DNA of 64,000 nucleotides from JALHOM01 sp964444225 (GTDB lineage: Bacteria > Patescibacteriota > Saccharimonadia > Saccharimonadales > 2-12-FULL-41-12). Shown here piece after piece: positions 1 to 9,048 of this stretch; positions within the stretch are counted from its first letter, which is position 1, and each line of letters opens with the position of its first letter. Under the pieces are notes generated by a model, which worked only from the letters and a program-made list of their open reading frames with translations, did no database searches and was not told where the DNA came from. The translations under genes and the position numbers were made by a program. Location of the stretch: assembly GCA_964444225.1 (NCBI GenBank), contig CAYUFM010000001.1:1-64000 (forward strand), given 5' to 3'.

Positions 1-2
1 CT

Positions 3-806
3 ACATATTCTAACCAAAAGATATTCACTCAAAGCTCAGCATTCGTTAGTTTAGTGCTAAAGAAACAAGGCTCAGATAGTCTTGTGCTAGAAGCTAAAGA
101 TTTATCAGGAACTAACCTGGCCAATCTGAAAATATATTTAAAAGGTGGCTATAAAAAGTTTTCTTCATCTACAGACACACAGTACTACTACGATAATATG
201 TTACCTTCTGACAATAGACCAAGCACCGATAGTAATGGTTTAGTCGCATTTTCCAATTTAGTACCTGGAGCATACTACGCATGTGGCGATAGCGGTTCAA
301 CATCTTGCGTAATTGGTGGTACAAATTACTACCTAGTCGCGTCCATACCTTACGGTGGCAGTTCGGCGTATTTACCAGTTGTTGTTCCGAGCTATGATCC
401 AGGTAATCCGCCAGCCATAACTTTTCCTTATCAGACCAAGAACTACTACCAAAAAAATAGAATGATAATGACCACAAGCTCCACTTTTCCTAGATTAAAC
501 AATATAAACAGTCATGAAATATCACTATCTACAGACAATATCGGTGCATATAATTTTCAGATTAATGGAGCAAACCTACCATGTACAAGTTCTGCTGCAA
601 GCTGTTCTACTCTGGTTAAGGTCATCCAAGGTAGCAATACCTTCACCGCATCTTGTACAGGAACATCTGCAGGACTGACTCTAGATTGTCTAATAAATCT
701 AACTGGCATAGTGGCGGGAAGTACCCAGATTAGCATTACCGTTGGGTCCAATAATTACACTTCTCCACCAGATATGATTTTAGGGAGCTTTAATGTTATA
801 CCATAA
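3..806 (+). CDS. Secreted/pilus-associated protein, 5' end outside window
   Basis: The reading frame is open to the left edge of the window, so the start is missing; the GTG at 54 is only an internal candidate. About 267 residues are visible. They are rich in Ser, Thr, Asn, Tyr and Gly with several Cys (for example a CGDSGSTSC pair around the first third), typical of an extracytoplasmic beta-rich domain. No catalytic motif is recognised. The stop overlaps the start of the next gene, a prepilin-like protein, and pilX-like and pilMNO genes follow, so a role as a large minor pilin or pilus-tip component is inferred from position. The prepilin leader that would settle this lies upstream of the window. 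Confidence 0.75.
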   Translation, partial: TYSNQKIFTQSSAFVSLVLKKQGSDSLVLEAKDLSGTNLANLKIYLKGGYKKFSSSTDTQYYYDNMLPSDNRPSTDSNGLVAFSNLVPGAYYACGDSGSTSCVIGGTNYYLVASIPYGGSSAYLPVVVPSYDPGNPPAITFPYQTKNYYQKNRMIMTTSSTFPRLNNINSHEISLSTDNIGAYNFQINGANLPCTSSAASCSTLVKVIQGSNTFTASCTGTSAGLTLDCLINLTGIVAGSTQISITVGSNNYTSPPDMILGSFNVIP

Positions 807-1395
807 AATTAATCATAAAGGGTTTACGATAATAGAACTCCTTGTAGTAATGGTAGTAGTCGGGATTGCGTCTATCGGACTAGTGTCATTTGTCACATCC
901 AATCTAAGACAATATCTTGGTCTCCAAAAAGACGCTACAGCTTTTTCAGACATCAACCAACAATCACAAAGAATCAGCAATGTATTAAGAGGATCAACGG
1001 ATATTCTTGGAGCAGCAGACGAATCTATTACTGTCTATGCTTACTTTTTTCCTAACAAACAATATGTTTCACAAATTAACTACTACCTAAACCCAAGCAA
1101 GACTACTATGTTCGCAGACGTCACTCCGATGACAGCTAATCCGCCAAACGGCACCCTAATAACTGCTCAGAAAAAAACGTATACAATTATTCCTTACTAT
1201 TACCAATCTAATGGCCTTAAGCTCTTTGAGTATCTTGATGCTAATAATCAAAGCCTTGCGACTCCTATTGCTGATCTAAAGTCTATAAAAGCTATTAGAA
1301 TAAACTTGAAAACACCTATAGATGGCCTCCAAAAAACCAATCATACAACAATGACTAGTCAGGTCAGTTTACGAAACAGAAAGAGTAATCTGTGA
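793..1395 (+). CDS. Type IV prepilin-like minor pilin (PilW-like)
   Basis: 200 residues with a clear type III (prepilin) signal near residues 8-30: a short basic leader (HKINHKGFTIIELLVV) with Gly before Phe at the cleavage site and Glu at +5, then a hydrophobic helix. The remainder is a soluble, presumably periplasmic or surface domain without a recognised fold. It overlaps the preceding ORF by 14 bases and the next one by 4, so it is translationally coupled in the pilus operon. PilD-type prepilin peptidase would cleave after the Gly. The assignment as a minor pilin of the PilW/PilV class comes from the leader and from its place just before a PilX-like gene. Confidence 0.8.
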   Translation: MLYHKINHKGFTIIELLVVMVVVGIASIGLVSFVTSNLRQYLGLQKDATAFSDINQQSQRISNVLRGSTDILGAADESITVYAYFFPNKQYVSQINYYLNPSKTTMFADVTPMTANPPNGTLITAQKKTYTIIPYYYQSNGLKLFEYLDANNQSLATPIADLKSIKAIRINLKTPIDGLQKTNHTTMTSQVSLRNRKSNL

Positions 1396-2975
1396 ATTTT
1401 TTAAAAAAAGAAGACAGTCAAGGATTTATTTTGCCAGGGGTTCTGAGTGCGATTGTTGCCTTCTTGATACTGTCAGGAGCTGTCATAACAGTCATCAATT
1501 CTAACTTAACATCTGTAGCACGCAACATCCAATCACAACAGGCATTTAATATTGCCGAAGCAGGAGCGAACTACTATCTCTGGCACTTAAGTCATAATGG
1601 CAGCGATTTTAAAGATGGACAGAGCACTCCCTCAACTCCAGATGTCGAACTTGGCTATGGACCATATGTACACCAATATTATGATGATAACGGTAGAAAC
1701 ACAGGTAGCTATACTCTCTGGATAAAACCGGACAGTGTCGGATCTACAATAGCCACAATTAGGTCAATCGGGCAAGTAAAAAATACTTCTGTAAAAAGAA
1801 CTATTGAAACCAGAATCGGAGCAGCTTCGTTTGCAAGCTATGGTTTAGTTTCAGACACGGCTTTTTGGTTCGGAAATACAGAATCCGCTGATGGACCAGT
1901 TCATTCCAATCAAGGAATAAGAATGGACGGAGCAAATAATGCAGAGGTGTCTAGCTCAAATAGTATATATACCCCTCCTGTTTCTCTTGGAGGCGACGGG
2001 TATACCCACCCAGGTGTTTGGTGTAATAACTTAGTGACTACTCCTGTTGATTGCTCTACTCGATCAAAGACAAATTGGAAATACCCTGTTGCCTTAGTTG
2101 ATTTTAATCAAGTATCTGGAAGTTTATGCTCAATTAAAAAACAAGCATTTCAGGCTAATTCCTCTACATCAAGTCTAGCAAACCTTGCAAATGCCTGTAG
2201 TCAAGTTCCTACCACTCTCACAAATGCCTACTTACCTCAAAGAAGCACTTCAGGTACCTACAATGTTTCTAGGGGTTATTTAATCGAGCTAAATAGCAGT
2301 GGTACATATAATCTGTACCAAGTTAATGGAGAAAATGACCAAGCTAGCTCTTACAGTAGTGCTCTAACCTTAGTTTCGCTAGGAACTAATATCTCACCAC
2401 CTAGTAGTGGAATAGTGTTTTCTGAAGATAATGTCTGGATAAGAACTAATCCTAATTATCACGGTCGGATCACTATTGGGGCAGGACGTCTCGCTTCAGC
2501 AGCAACAACTGCAAACATATCAATCGCTGATGATGTATTATATAGCACAAAAAATGGCAGTGACGTAATAGGTCTAATTGCTGAAAATTCAGTAATCGTG
2601 AAGCAGTACGCTATACCGCAAACAGGCTCGTTTAATTTTGAAATCGATGCAGCAATGATCGCTCAAACTGGTAATGTTGGCTACCCATTGAAATATATAA
2701 CTGCTAGCTCTAAATGCTCAAAAGGCTGGATAGGCAATGATCAAAATTTTTTATCTTATGGGTCAATTGCATCTCGCCAAACATGGACATGGACATGGAC
2801 AACAAATTATTGTCCAAATGCTGTTTATTCACCCAGTGACGGGGCATATGTTGCAGGAGTAAAGAATAACACAACTCAGTACGATAACAACTTATTATAC
2901 GCACCACCTCCAAGTTTCCCAGTAACTACAACTTATAATATTTTATCTTGGCGTGAAGTCCTAACAAATCCATAA
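1392..2975 (+). CDS. PilX-like minor pilin with large surface domain
   Basis: 527 residues starting with GTG inside the stop of the previous gene (GTGA overlap). The N-terminus (QGFILPGVLSAIVAFLILSG) resembles PilX-type leaders, followed by the typical 'AFNIAEAGANYYLW' segment of PilX/PulK N-terminal helices. The long remainder is Ser/Asn/Thr rich. Near residues 463-470 a short perfect hexamer repeat in the DNA (acatgg, about 2783-2801) encodes alternating Trp-Thr. Probable role: large minor pilin that initiates or tips the type IV pilus. It is much larger than the classical PilX (about 160-200 residues), so the C-terminal 350 residues are likely an adhesin-like module; that is inference. Confidence 0.75.
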   Translation: MNFLKKEDSQGFILPGVLSAIVAFLILSGAVITVINSNLTSVARNIQSQQAFNIAEAGANYYLWHLSHNGSDFKDGQSTPSTPDVELGYGPYVHQYYDDNGRNTGSYTLWIKPDSVGSTIATIRSIGQVKNTSVKRTIETRIGAASFASYGLVSDTAFWFGNTESADGPVHSNQGIRMDGANNAEVSSSNSIYTPPVSLGGDGYTHPGVWCNNLVTTPVDCSTRSKTNWKYPVALVDFNQVSGSLCSIKKQAFQANSSTSSLANLANACSQVPTTLTNAYLPQRSTSGTYNVSRGYLIELNSSGTYNLYQVNGENDQASSYSSALTLVSLGTNISPPSSGIVFSEDNVWIRTNPNYHGRITIGAGRLASAATTANISIADDVLYSTKNGSDVIGLIAENSVIVKQYAIPQTGSFNFEIDAAMIAQTGNVGYPLKYITASSKCSKGWIGNDQNFLSYGSIASRQTWTWTWTTNYCPNAVYSPSDGAYVAGVKNNTTQYDNNLLYAPPPSFPVTTTYNILSWREVLTNP

Positions 2976-3025
2976 GTACATTCAAGTATGCTAAAATATA
3001 CAAATGATACGGTGGGTAAAATAAG

Positions 3026-4093
3026 ATGAATTCGCAGTTTTTTTATCATGACAAACCTCTGTTTGGACTAGACATAGGGTTTAGCTCTATTAAAGTCATG
3101 CAGTCAGAACCAGACGGCAAAGGTTACTCAATTGTAGGCTATGGAGTTGGCGCATTTGACCCCAACTCAGTAGAAGACGGAGTTATTGTCAATTACAAGA
3201 GCATCGCAGAATCTATGACTAATCTATTCAAAGACAACGTTATCGGTGAGATAAACACTCACAGAGTTGCACTGTCTGTACCTGCGTCAAAAACCTACAC
3301 TAGAACAATCGAACTACCAAAAATAAAAGACGAGGAAATTCCTGACGCCGTACGAATAGAAGCAGAACAATACATCCCGATACCGCTCGATGATCTCTAC
3401 CTTGACCATTCGATTATTGGACGAACCGAGAAAGGTGTAGAAGTGCTCGCAGTAGCTACACCTCGTAAAATTGTAGATTCACACATAAAACTTGCCAGGA
3501 TCCTAGGCCTAGAACCAGTAGGGTTTGATACAAGCATACTGGCTGCTTCTCGTTTATTCGAGAAACAAGACGAGCACCGAGAAATCCCTGCTGTTTTAGT
3601 AGATTTTGGTTCAGTTTCAACAGATATCACTATCTACGACAAAACAGTGATTGTCACAGGAACAATACTTGGCGGAGGGGATATTTTCACTTCTAGTATA
3701 GCTCGGGTTTTGGGTGTTTCAGACGAAGAAGCCCACATTATAAAAACTAAATACGGCATGGGTAAAAGCAAAAAACAAAACGAGATCTTATCCGCACTAC
3801 AGCCAACTGTTGACCAACTGGCCAAAGAAATTCAAAGAATGATCCGCTACCATGAAGAGCGTTCTGATGCTAAGCAAAAAATCGGCCAAGTTATCACTAT
3901 GGGCGGTGGAGCCAACATGCCAGGACTGAGCGATTATCTAACAAATGTAATACGCTTACCAGTTAGAACCTGCGAGCCACTGCGTAATTTCAATCTACAC
4001 AAATTGCGTCCACCTAGTAACCTAGAAAAATCCATCTACGTAACCGTTGCTGGCTTATCTCTGATTAATCCAAAGGAGTTGTTTCAGTCATGA
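3026..4093 (+). CDS. pilM: Type IV pilus assembly protein PilM
   Basis: 355 residues, the usual PilM length. An actin-like ATPase fold is indicated by the phosphate-1 motif LFGLDIGFSSIKVM near residue 12, by the second phosphate-type motif VLVDFGSVSTDITIY near residue 190, and by the GGGANMPGL adenosine-type motif near residue 292. PilM sits on the cytoplasmic face of the inner membrane and binds the N-terminal tail of PilN. pilN follows with a 4-base overlap (ATGA), then pilO. A separate promoter may lie just upstream in the 50-base gap after the pilX-like gene. Confidence 0.95.
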   Translation: MNSQFFYHDKPLFGLDIGFSSIKVMQSEPDGKGYSIVGYGVGAFDPNSVEDGVIVNYKSIAESMTNLFKDNVIGEINTHRVALSVPASKTYTRTIELPKIKDEEIPDAVRIEAEQYIPIPLDDLYLDHSIIGRTEKGVEVLAVATPRKIVDSHIKLARILGLEPVGFDTSILAASRLFEKQDEHREIPAVLVDFGSVSTDITIYDKTVIVTGTILGGGDIFTSSIARVLGVSDEEAHIIKTKYGMGKSKKQNEILSALQPTVDQLAKEIQRMIRYHEERSDAKQKIGQVITMGGGANMPGLSDYLTNVIRLPVRTCEPLRNFNLHKLRPPSNLEKSIYVTVAGLSLINPKELFQS

Positions 4094-4686
4094 TTAACCT
4101 CCTACCCTCAGATACTCGCAAAGATATGCTGTATGCCAGAAAAAACAGTCTACTAAGAAAGTGGTTAACCTACTCTATTTTTGGGCTAATTGGTGTCCTA
4201 GTAATTGTCGGGGTTGGTGTGTTCTACTTATCTCAAACTACAAAATCTCTAGAGAAAGAAACCGTACTATCTAAAGACTCACTTCAGGCTCAAAAAATTG
4301 ATGAAACCCAAAAAGAAATTGAGCAAATATCTAATAATGTTAAGTTGACTACACAGGTTCTATCCAGAGAAATATTATTTTCAAAACTGCTCAAACAACT
4401 AGGTGCAGCGCTTCCAGCCAATACAGCTCTTCAGCAACTTCAGATTGATAAAGTTCAGGGTGGACTCACAATTATTGCCCAAGCCAAAGATATCAATTCT
4501 GCAACTCAAATTCAGATAAACTTACAGGATCCGAGTAATAAAATATTCGACAAAGCCGACATAGAGAATATTACCTGCAACCCTAAACCTACCGACGTTT
4601 ATAGTTGTATCGTTCAGATAAGGGCCTTATTCGCCAAGGATAATCCATTCTTGTTCATCTCACCTTCATCTGGAGGGAGCCAATAA
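4090..4686 (+). CDS. pilN: Type IV pilus alignment protein PilN
   Basis: 198 residues. It begins with MINLLPSD, the conserved PilN motif that docks into PilM, followed by a single membrane helix near residues 29-49 and a coiled-coil stretch near 52-85. The C-terminal ferredoxin-like domain lies at about 95-185. Overlaps pilM by 4 bases and abuts pilO. With PilO it forms the inner-membrane alignment complex. Confidence 0.93.
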   Translation: MINLLPSDTRKDMLYARKNSLLRKWLTYSIFGLIGVLVIVGVGVFYLSQTTKSLEKETVLSKDSLQAQKIDETQKEIEQISNNVKLTTQVLSREILFSKLLKQLGAALPANTALQQLQIDKVQGGLTIIAQAKDINSATQIQINLQDPSNKIFDKADIENITCNPKPTDVYSCIVQIRALFAKDNPFLFISPSSGGSQ

Positions 4687-5318
4687 TGACAACTAAGAGA
4701 TTCTACTTTGTGATGGTAGGCCTGAACTTCTTATTTTTGATATTACTAATAGCAACCGTTGTTTGGGGCAACGGACTAATCAGTAAACAAAGCGATAAAT
4801 TAAGATCCGCTAAAACCGAGAGTGCGATAATTGAGCAACAACAGATTTCCCTTTTGCAAGCTAAAAAAGATGTCGATAAATATAAAGACCTGAGCGAAAT
4901 CGTAAAGGCTATAGTGCCACAAGATAAAGACCAAGCTAAAACTGTTAGAGAAATCTCCAAATTAGCCACAGAAGCCGGTGTAACCTTAAAAGACATAAGG
5001 TTCCAAACATCTAACCTGGGTCAAGTTACAGCACCACCCAAGGCAACCACTGACGACTCTGCTGCACCCAAAGCACAGGCAGCCCCAACACTTAGTCAAG
5101 TTAAGGCGATCGATGGAATAAAGGGTGTTTTTGCCTTAGAAATAATTATCAGCAGTCTAGAGACTCAACCAACTACCTATCAACAACTTATAGATTTCCT
5201 AGAAAAACTAGAGACAAACCGCCGGACTGCACATGTTGATAAAATTGCTATAAAGCCGCTAGAAAACGGCAACACGCTAACGTTTTCAATAACACTTAAT
5301 GCCTACGTAAAGCCATGA
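4686..5318 (+). CDS. pilO: Type IV pilus alignment protein PilO
   Basis: 210 residues. There is one N-terminal membrane helix (about 7-28), then a coiled coil (about 31-70) and a PilO-type domain with the family-like segment QLIDFLEKLETNRRTAHVDKI near residue 165. An Ala/Pro/Thr-rich loop occupies about 115-135. The start overlaps the pilN stop by one base. Inner-membrane partner of PilN; the assignment rests on domain architecture and on the pilM-pilN-pilO order. Confidence 0.9.
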   Translation: MTTKRFYFVMVGLNFLFLILLIATVVWGNGLISKQSDKLRSAKTESAIIEQQQISLLQAKKDVDKYKDLSEIVKAIVPQDKDQAKTVREISKLATEAGVTLKDIRFQTSNLGQVTAPPKATTDDSAAPKAQAAPTLSQVKAIDGIKGVFALEIIISSLETQPTTYQQLIDFLEKLETNRRTAHVDKIAIKPLENGNTLTFSITLNAYVKP

Positions 5319-5626
5319 AAAATAATATATCACTAGATCCCAAGCAACTATTAAAGACCGTGAGTCGGTATGCTAAAAAAGTTCAAAAATACATAGTGCT
5401 AATTTCATTTGTACTTATTTTAAGCTTATATGGATTCTTGGTTTTACAAATCAGCAAAGCCTCGCAAAACGAGCCTAACCAAGACGACATTACGGCCCAA
5501 CTCAATACGATCAAGCGTCTGAGAATCGACGAAGAATCTATAACAAAAATTCAACAGCTACAAGACCAGAACGTTGTCGTGCAATCATTGTTTGAAGAAG
5601 CTAGAAATAATCCTTTTAAGGAATAG
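5315..5626 (+). CDS. Small bitopic membrane protein ending the pil operon
   Basis: 103 residues with one membrane helix near 29-49, a short charged N-terminus and a polar C-terminal tail predicted helical. It overlaps pilO by 4 bases, so it is co-translated with the pilMNO genes. The position is where pilP stands in Proteobacteria, but no lipoprotein signal or PilP fold is visible, so I do not call it pilP. It may be a CPR-specific partner of the PilN/PilO complex. Confidence 0.75.
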   Translation: MKNNISLDPKQLLKTVSRYAKKVQKYIVLISFVLILSLYGFLVLQISKASQNEPNQDDITAQLNTIKRLRIDEESITKIQQLQDQNVVVQSLFEEARNNPFKE

Positions 5627-6265
5627 CTACTGATCAGAACCAGCACCGTGACGCTTAAAGTACATTTGCCTCGCATCTAAGACCGCCTTGGCGTAGGCGT
5701 TTGGATTGGGGCAATACGCAAAGTTAAAGTTATGTTGCTCACCTGCTGTCTCTATGGTTAAAGTCCCATAGTTAAAAAAAGTTTGTATAATACCGTGTTG
5801 CTCAGCAGTAACGTCTTCTACATTATGCATCGAGAGTTCTGATATCTTCCTTCTAAATAATCCTATTTGAGTAACCTGAGTAATATTTTCATCCGTGACA
5901 ATCAATTGATTTGCTTTGTAAATGCTAGCTGCTAGAATTAAGAAAATTACTCCAAAAACCAAGGAAATAAGTATAAGTAAGGTCAAAAAACTCTTAGCAA
6001 TTGCTTCTGACACATCTAATGTATCAAGAAATGTTGGCAATAATAAAATTATTAAAAAAAATGCTAAACCTAGCCCAACTATTGTTTGTAAATACAGTAT
6101 AAAAAGTCCAATCGGGTGCCTACGCGTGTCGGCCACCTTTACTTCGTCGTGCATGACCTGCTCTACCCTACCGGTTGGGTCAAAAACTGGTCTGCGTCGC
6201 TTCTCTGCCTCTGGCAAAATATGGCTTTCTTGTGGTTGTTTGGGATCTTGATTATCTGGATTCAT
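5627..6265 (-). CDS. Membrane protein with bacterial PH domain (YdbS-like)
   Basis: 212 residues. A proline-rich N-terminal tail is followed by two membrane helices (about 55-80 and 90-115) and a bacterial Pleckstrin-homology (bPH2) domain. The typical pattern LIVTDENITQVTQIGLFRRKISELSMHNVEDV is present near residues 124-155, here with the first-strand 'TDENI' and the 'FFNYGTLTIET' strand. Function unknown; these proteins sit in the cytoplasmic membrane with the PH domain inside. Converges with the pil operon (stops adjacent) and lies 13 bases downstream of ruvB. Confidence 0.85.
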   Translation of the reverse strand: MNPDNQDPKQPQESHILPEAEKRRRPVFDPTGRVEQVMHDEVKVADTRRHPIGLFILYLQTIVGLGLAFFLIILLLPTFLDTLDVSEAIAKSFLTLLILISLVFGVIFLILAASIYKANQLIVTDENITQVTQIGLFRRKISELSMHNVEDVTAEQHGIIQTFFNYGTLTIETAGEQHNFNFAYCPNPNAYAKAVLDARQMYFKRHGAGSDQ

Positions 6266-6278
6266 AGGTAGAATAATA

Positions 6279-7313
6279 TCACACTAGCGATGTCTGATCT
6301 TTATCTTTGGTTGGTTTTTTATTAAGGTGCTTATAGGCCTTGGGTGTTACTTTCCTTCCTCTAGGAGTTCGTTCCAGCATGCCAATTTGCATCAAGTATG
6401 GCTCAAAAAAATCTTCGATTGTTGTGCGTTCATCACCCGTAATCGCCGCCAATGTCTCAACCCCAACCGGTCCACCGTTATGGTGCTCTATTATCGTTTC
6501 TAAAATTCGTCTATCGGCCGGGTCCAGCCCAACTTCATCTATTTCTAGTAACTGCATCGTGCCATGCGCGATCTTTGTGTCGATAATTCCATCACCGTTT
6601 ATATCGGCGTAGTCTCTAACTCTTTTTAGTAGTCTGTTGGCGATTCTGGGTGTTAGCCTAGAACGTTTGGCTAATTCTTTTGATGCTGAATCATCAATAA
6701 CTACGTCCAAAATATTGGCGGCGCGTTTTATTATTTGGGCAATTTCATCATCTGTATAAAATTCTAATCTGTGCTGAATTCCAAATCTGTCTCGTAAAGG
6801 TGCAGCTAATGCACCGGTTCTAGTAGTTGCGCCGATAATAGTAAACTTGGGTAAATCAAGACGCAGGCTCCGTGCACTCGGACCCTTGCCTAGCATAATA
6901 TCTAACTTAAAATCTTCCATAGCACTATACAGTACTTCCTCAACGCTTCTATGAAGTCTGTGAATTTCGTCAATAAACAAAATATCTCCATCTTGTAGGT
7001 TGGTTAGCAGGCTGGCTAGATCCCCCGCCCTCTCTATTGCCGGGCCAGATGTAATGCGAATATTAGCGCCCATCTCGTGCGCGATAACGCTAGCCATGGT
7101 GGTTTTGCCAAGTCCTGGAGGGCCATATAATAATACGTGATCAATCGGCTCACCGCGTTTTTTGGCTGCAGCTATTGCTAGTAAAAGTGCGTTTTTTAGC
7201 CGTTCTTGGCCAATATAGCTACTAAAATCTTTCGGCCTGAGCGTAACCTCAATCTCCGCCTCAACGGGGTCTTCTGCCGGTAAGTCCGGTTGCATAATTC
7301 TCTCAACAGCCAT
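6279..7313 (-). CDS. ruvB: Holliday junction branch-migration ATPase RuvB
   Basis: 344 residues, full length. AAA+ ATPase with Walker A GPPGLGKTT (about residue 65), Walker B LFIDEIHRL, sensor 1 IGATTR and arginine-finger region LRDRFG, then the C-terminal winged-helix domain (IEDFFEPYLMQIGMLERTPRGR). RuvB hexamers drive branch migration with RuvA. It is one base from ruvA, and ruvC follows upstream, making the order ruvC-ruvA-ruvB on the minus strand. Confidence 0.98.
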   Translation of the reverse strand: MAVERIMQPDLPAEDPVEAEIEVTLRPKDFSSYIGQERLKNALLLAIAAAKKRGEPIDHVLLYGPPGLGKTTMASVIAHEMGANIRITSGPAIERAGDLASLLTNLQDGDILFIDEIHRLHRSVEEVLYSAMEDFKLDIMLGKGPSARSLRLDLPKFTIIGATTRTGALAAPLRDRFGIQHRLEFYTDDEIAQIIKRAANILDVVIDDSASKELAKRSRLTPRIANRLLKRVRDYADINGDGIIDTKIAHGTMQLLEIDEVGLDPADRRILETIIEHHNGGPVGVETLAAITGDERTTIEDFFEPYLMQIGMLERTPRGRKVTPKAYKHLNKKPTKDKDQTSLV

Positions 7314-7895
7314 CTAGAAATTGCCTTTCAAGGCCTGTTTAATGCGGTCTTCTGTTGACAGAGTTTTGTCCGCGTTTACTAGGGCTTTTTGGGCGTCGTA
7401 TTCGCTGTAACCAAGAGCAATTAGAGCCTGAACTACTTCATCGCTAGCGTCAACACCACCTCGAGTCACCAACCCTTCAGCATCTGCCGAGCTAACAAGT
7501 CCAACTTTATCACGTAACTCTACTATTATTTGCTCAGCGGCTCGCTTGCCTACACCTTTTGCAGTCTGCAGACGCTTTACGTCACCGCCAGCTATAGATT
7601 CACGAATTGAAGCTTCTGTGCCGATACCGAGTATGGCCAAGGCTACCTTAGGCCCTACGTTTTTTACGCTCAGAAGTTGGTTGAACAAACCTAGTGTCCC
7701 TGCCGAAATAAACCCAAACAGATCATGTGTATCCTCGCGGATATGCTCGTAAATATGGAGTTTTGTTTTAGCCCCGATAATCAGTGCATCATAGTCAATA
7801 ACTGGCACGCGCACGCCATAACCTACGCCACCAATATCAAGAATCACGTGGTCAATACCTTTTTCAGCAACTTCCCCATGCAAATAGCTAATCAT
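7314..7895 (-). CDS. ruvA: Holliday junction-binding protein RuvA
   Basis: 193 residues. Domain I OB-fold at the N-terminus (MISYLHGEV...), domain II with two helix-hairpin-helix motifs (LLSVKNVGPKVALAIL and LQTAKGVGKRAAEQII), and the C-terminal UBA-like domain III that contacts RuvB (DEVVQALIALGYSEYDAQKAL). Tetramer binding four-way junctions. Start codon ATG directly follows the ruvC region; the gene abuts ruvB. Confidence 0.98.
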   Translation of the reverse strand: MISYLHGEVAEKGIDHVILDIGGVGYGVRVPVIDYDALIIGAKTKLHIYEHIREDTHDLFGFISAGTLGLFNQLLSVKNVGPKVALAILGIGTEASIRESIAGGDVKRLQTAKGVGKRAAEQIIVELRDKVGLVSSADAEGLVTRGGVDASDEVVQALIALGYSEYDAQKALVNADKTLSTEDRIKQALKGNF

Positions 7896-7926
7896 TTACC
7901 TATATTATCCCACACTTTTTTGCCTT

Positions 7927-8406
7927 TCAGGCAAATCTGGCTGTCATTGAATGACAAATCGCCGCCGCCAGTGCATCTGCACAATCGTCCGGTTTGGGAG
8001 TTTCTTTTAATCCCAAAATTACCCGCACCATTTCTTGCATTTGTTTTTTATCTGCTCTGCCGTAACCTGTAATAGCCTGCTTAATCTGTAGAGGCGTATA
8101 TTCAAAGATCTCCAGACCGGCCTTCATGCCACATAAAATCACCACACCCCTAGCCTGAGCCACAGTCATAGCCGTAGTAACATTCTGTGCAAAAAACAAT
8201 TTTTCTACCGACATAGTATCTGGCTTCAACTCTTTTATTAATGCACTCAGTTCGTCGTAAATAGTCAGTAATCTCACGGCGTCAGCTTCATTAACTGGCG
8301 TACGAATCACTCCAGCATCAACTAACACTGATTTACCTGCCGGGTTACTATCAATAACTCCGAAACCCAGTATTCCCGTACCTGGGTCTATTCCTAAAAT
8401 CCTCAA
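7927..8406 (-). CDS. ruvC: Holliday junction resolvase RuvC
   Basis: 159 residues. The catalytic acidic residues of the RNase H-like fold are visible: Asp in MRILGIDPGTG (residue 7), Glu in SVEKLFF (about 67) and the C-terminal pair in KPDDCADALAAA (about 140). Cuts Holliday junctions in the RuvABC resolvasome. Overlaps the upstream S51 peptidase gene by 4 bases. Ends in TGA, one of the genes showing that UGA is a normal stop here. Confidence 0.98.
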   Translation of the reverse strand: MRILGIDPGTGILGFGVIDSNPAGKSVLVDAGVIRTPVNEADAVRLLTIYDELSALIKELKPDTMSVEKLFFAQNVTTAMTVAQARGVVILCGMKAGLEIFEYTPLQIKQAITGYGRADKKQMQEMVRVILGLKETPKPDDCADALAAAICHSMTARFA

Positions 8407-9041
8407 GTTAACAGTTCCTGCTTATCCCCATCTACTACTATTACGTGGCCATCCTCGAGAGCTTTGTATTCTATTTGGTTCTTTTTTAAATACTGAATCA
8501 TCGATGCCGATTCTGGACCAAACCAATACGAATTTACATGTGGCACGATGTGATAAGACACAAGATTTAGTCCCTCCCATAAGACTTCTTGATTGTAAAA
8601 ATCTCCTACAACATTAGGGTCATCGGCAAGCTCGGTACCATGAAGTGTCGGGGTAGCTACTATCGCCCCAGCACTTGAGCCACCATAAACAACTTTATCT
8701 TCGCTTACTAAATCGACAATTATTTTATCTAGCCCGCTATCACGTAGCGCTCTGCGCAACATAAAAGAATTGCCTCCACTACACCAAATAAGTCCAAATT
8801 TGGACATTTCTTCTTTACTTAATTTGGCTTGGTCGAAGTAATTCCTGAGGTCAAATTCAGTAAATTCAAAGCCTTTTTCTTCAAACTCTGCCCTATGATC
8901 CGCTGTTTTTTTAGCCCGAGATTCCGCACCCCAATAATCTTTAGCATTTCCAATGTACGCTACTTTTCGATTGTCGCCAGCCATTTTTTGCAACACATCA
9001 CCATGCTTCCCGACATTGTCAGAAGATAAATATAAACGCAT
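8403..9041 (-). CDS. Peptidase S51 / dipeptidase E-like protein
   Basis: 212 residues with the class I glutamine-amidotransferase-like fold of the S51 family. The nucleophile elbow YGGSSAGAIV around residue 120 carries the catalytic Ser, preceded by the LIWCSGGNSFMLRRAL strand-helix, and followed by HIVPHVNSYW with candidate His. Related to PepE (Asp-X dipeptidase) and to cyanophycinase. Cytoplasmic. The gene overlaps ruvC by 4 bases and follows the YebC gene by 7, so it is co-transcribed with DNA-repair genes, though no functional link is evident. Confidence 0.85.
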   Translation of the reverse strand: MRLYLSSDNVGKHGDVLQKMAGDNRKVAYIGNAKDYWGAESRAKKTADHRAEFEEKGFEFTEFDLRNYFDQAKLSKEEMSKFGLIWCSGGNSFMLRRALRDSGLDKIIVDLVSEDKVVYGGSSAGAIVATPTLHGTELADDPNVVGDFYNQEVLWEGLNLVSYHIVPHVNSYWFGPESASMIQYLKKNQIEYKALEDGHVIVVDGDKQELLT

Positions 9042-9048
9042 AGTTATC

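Noticed and set aside
2783..2801. acatgg repeat in the PilX-like gene as a phase-variable tract
   Set aside because: Only about three units and in-frame hexamers, so slippage would not shift the frame.
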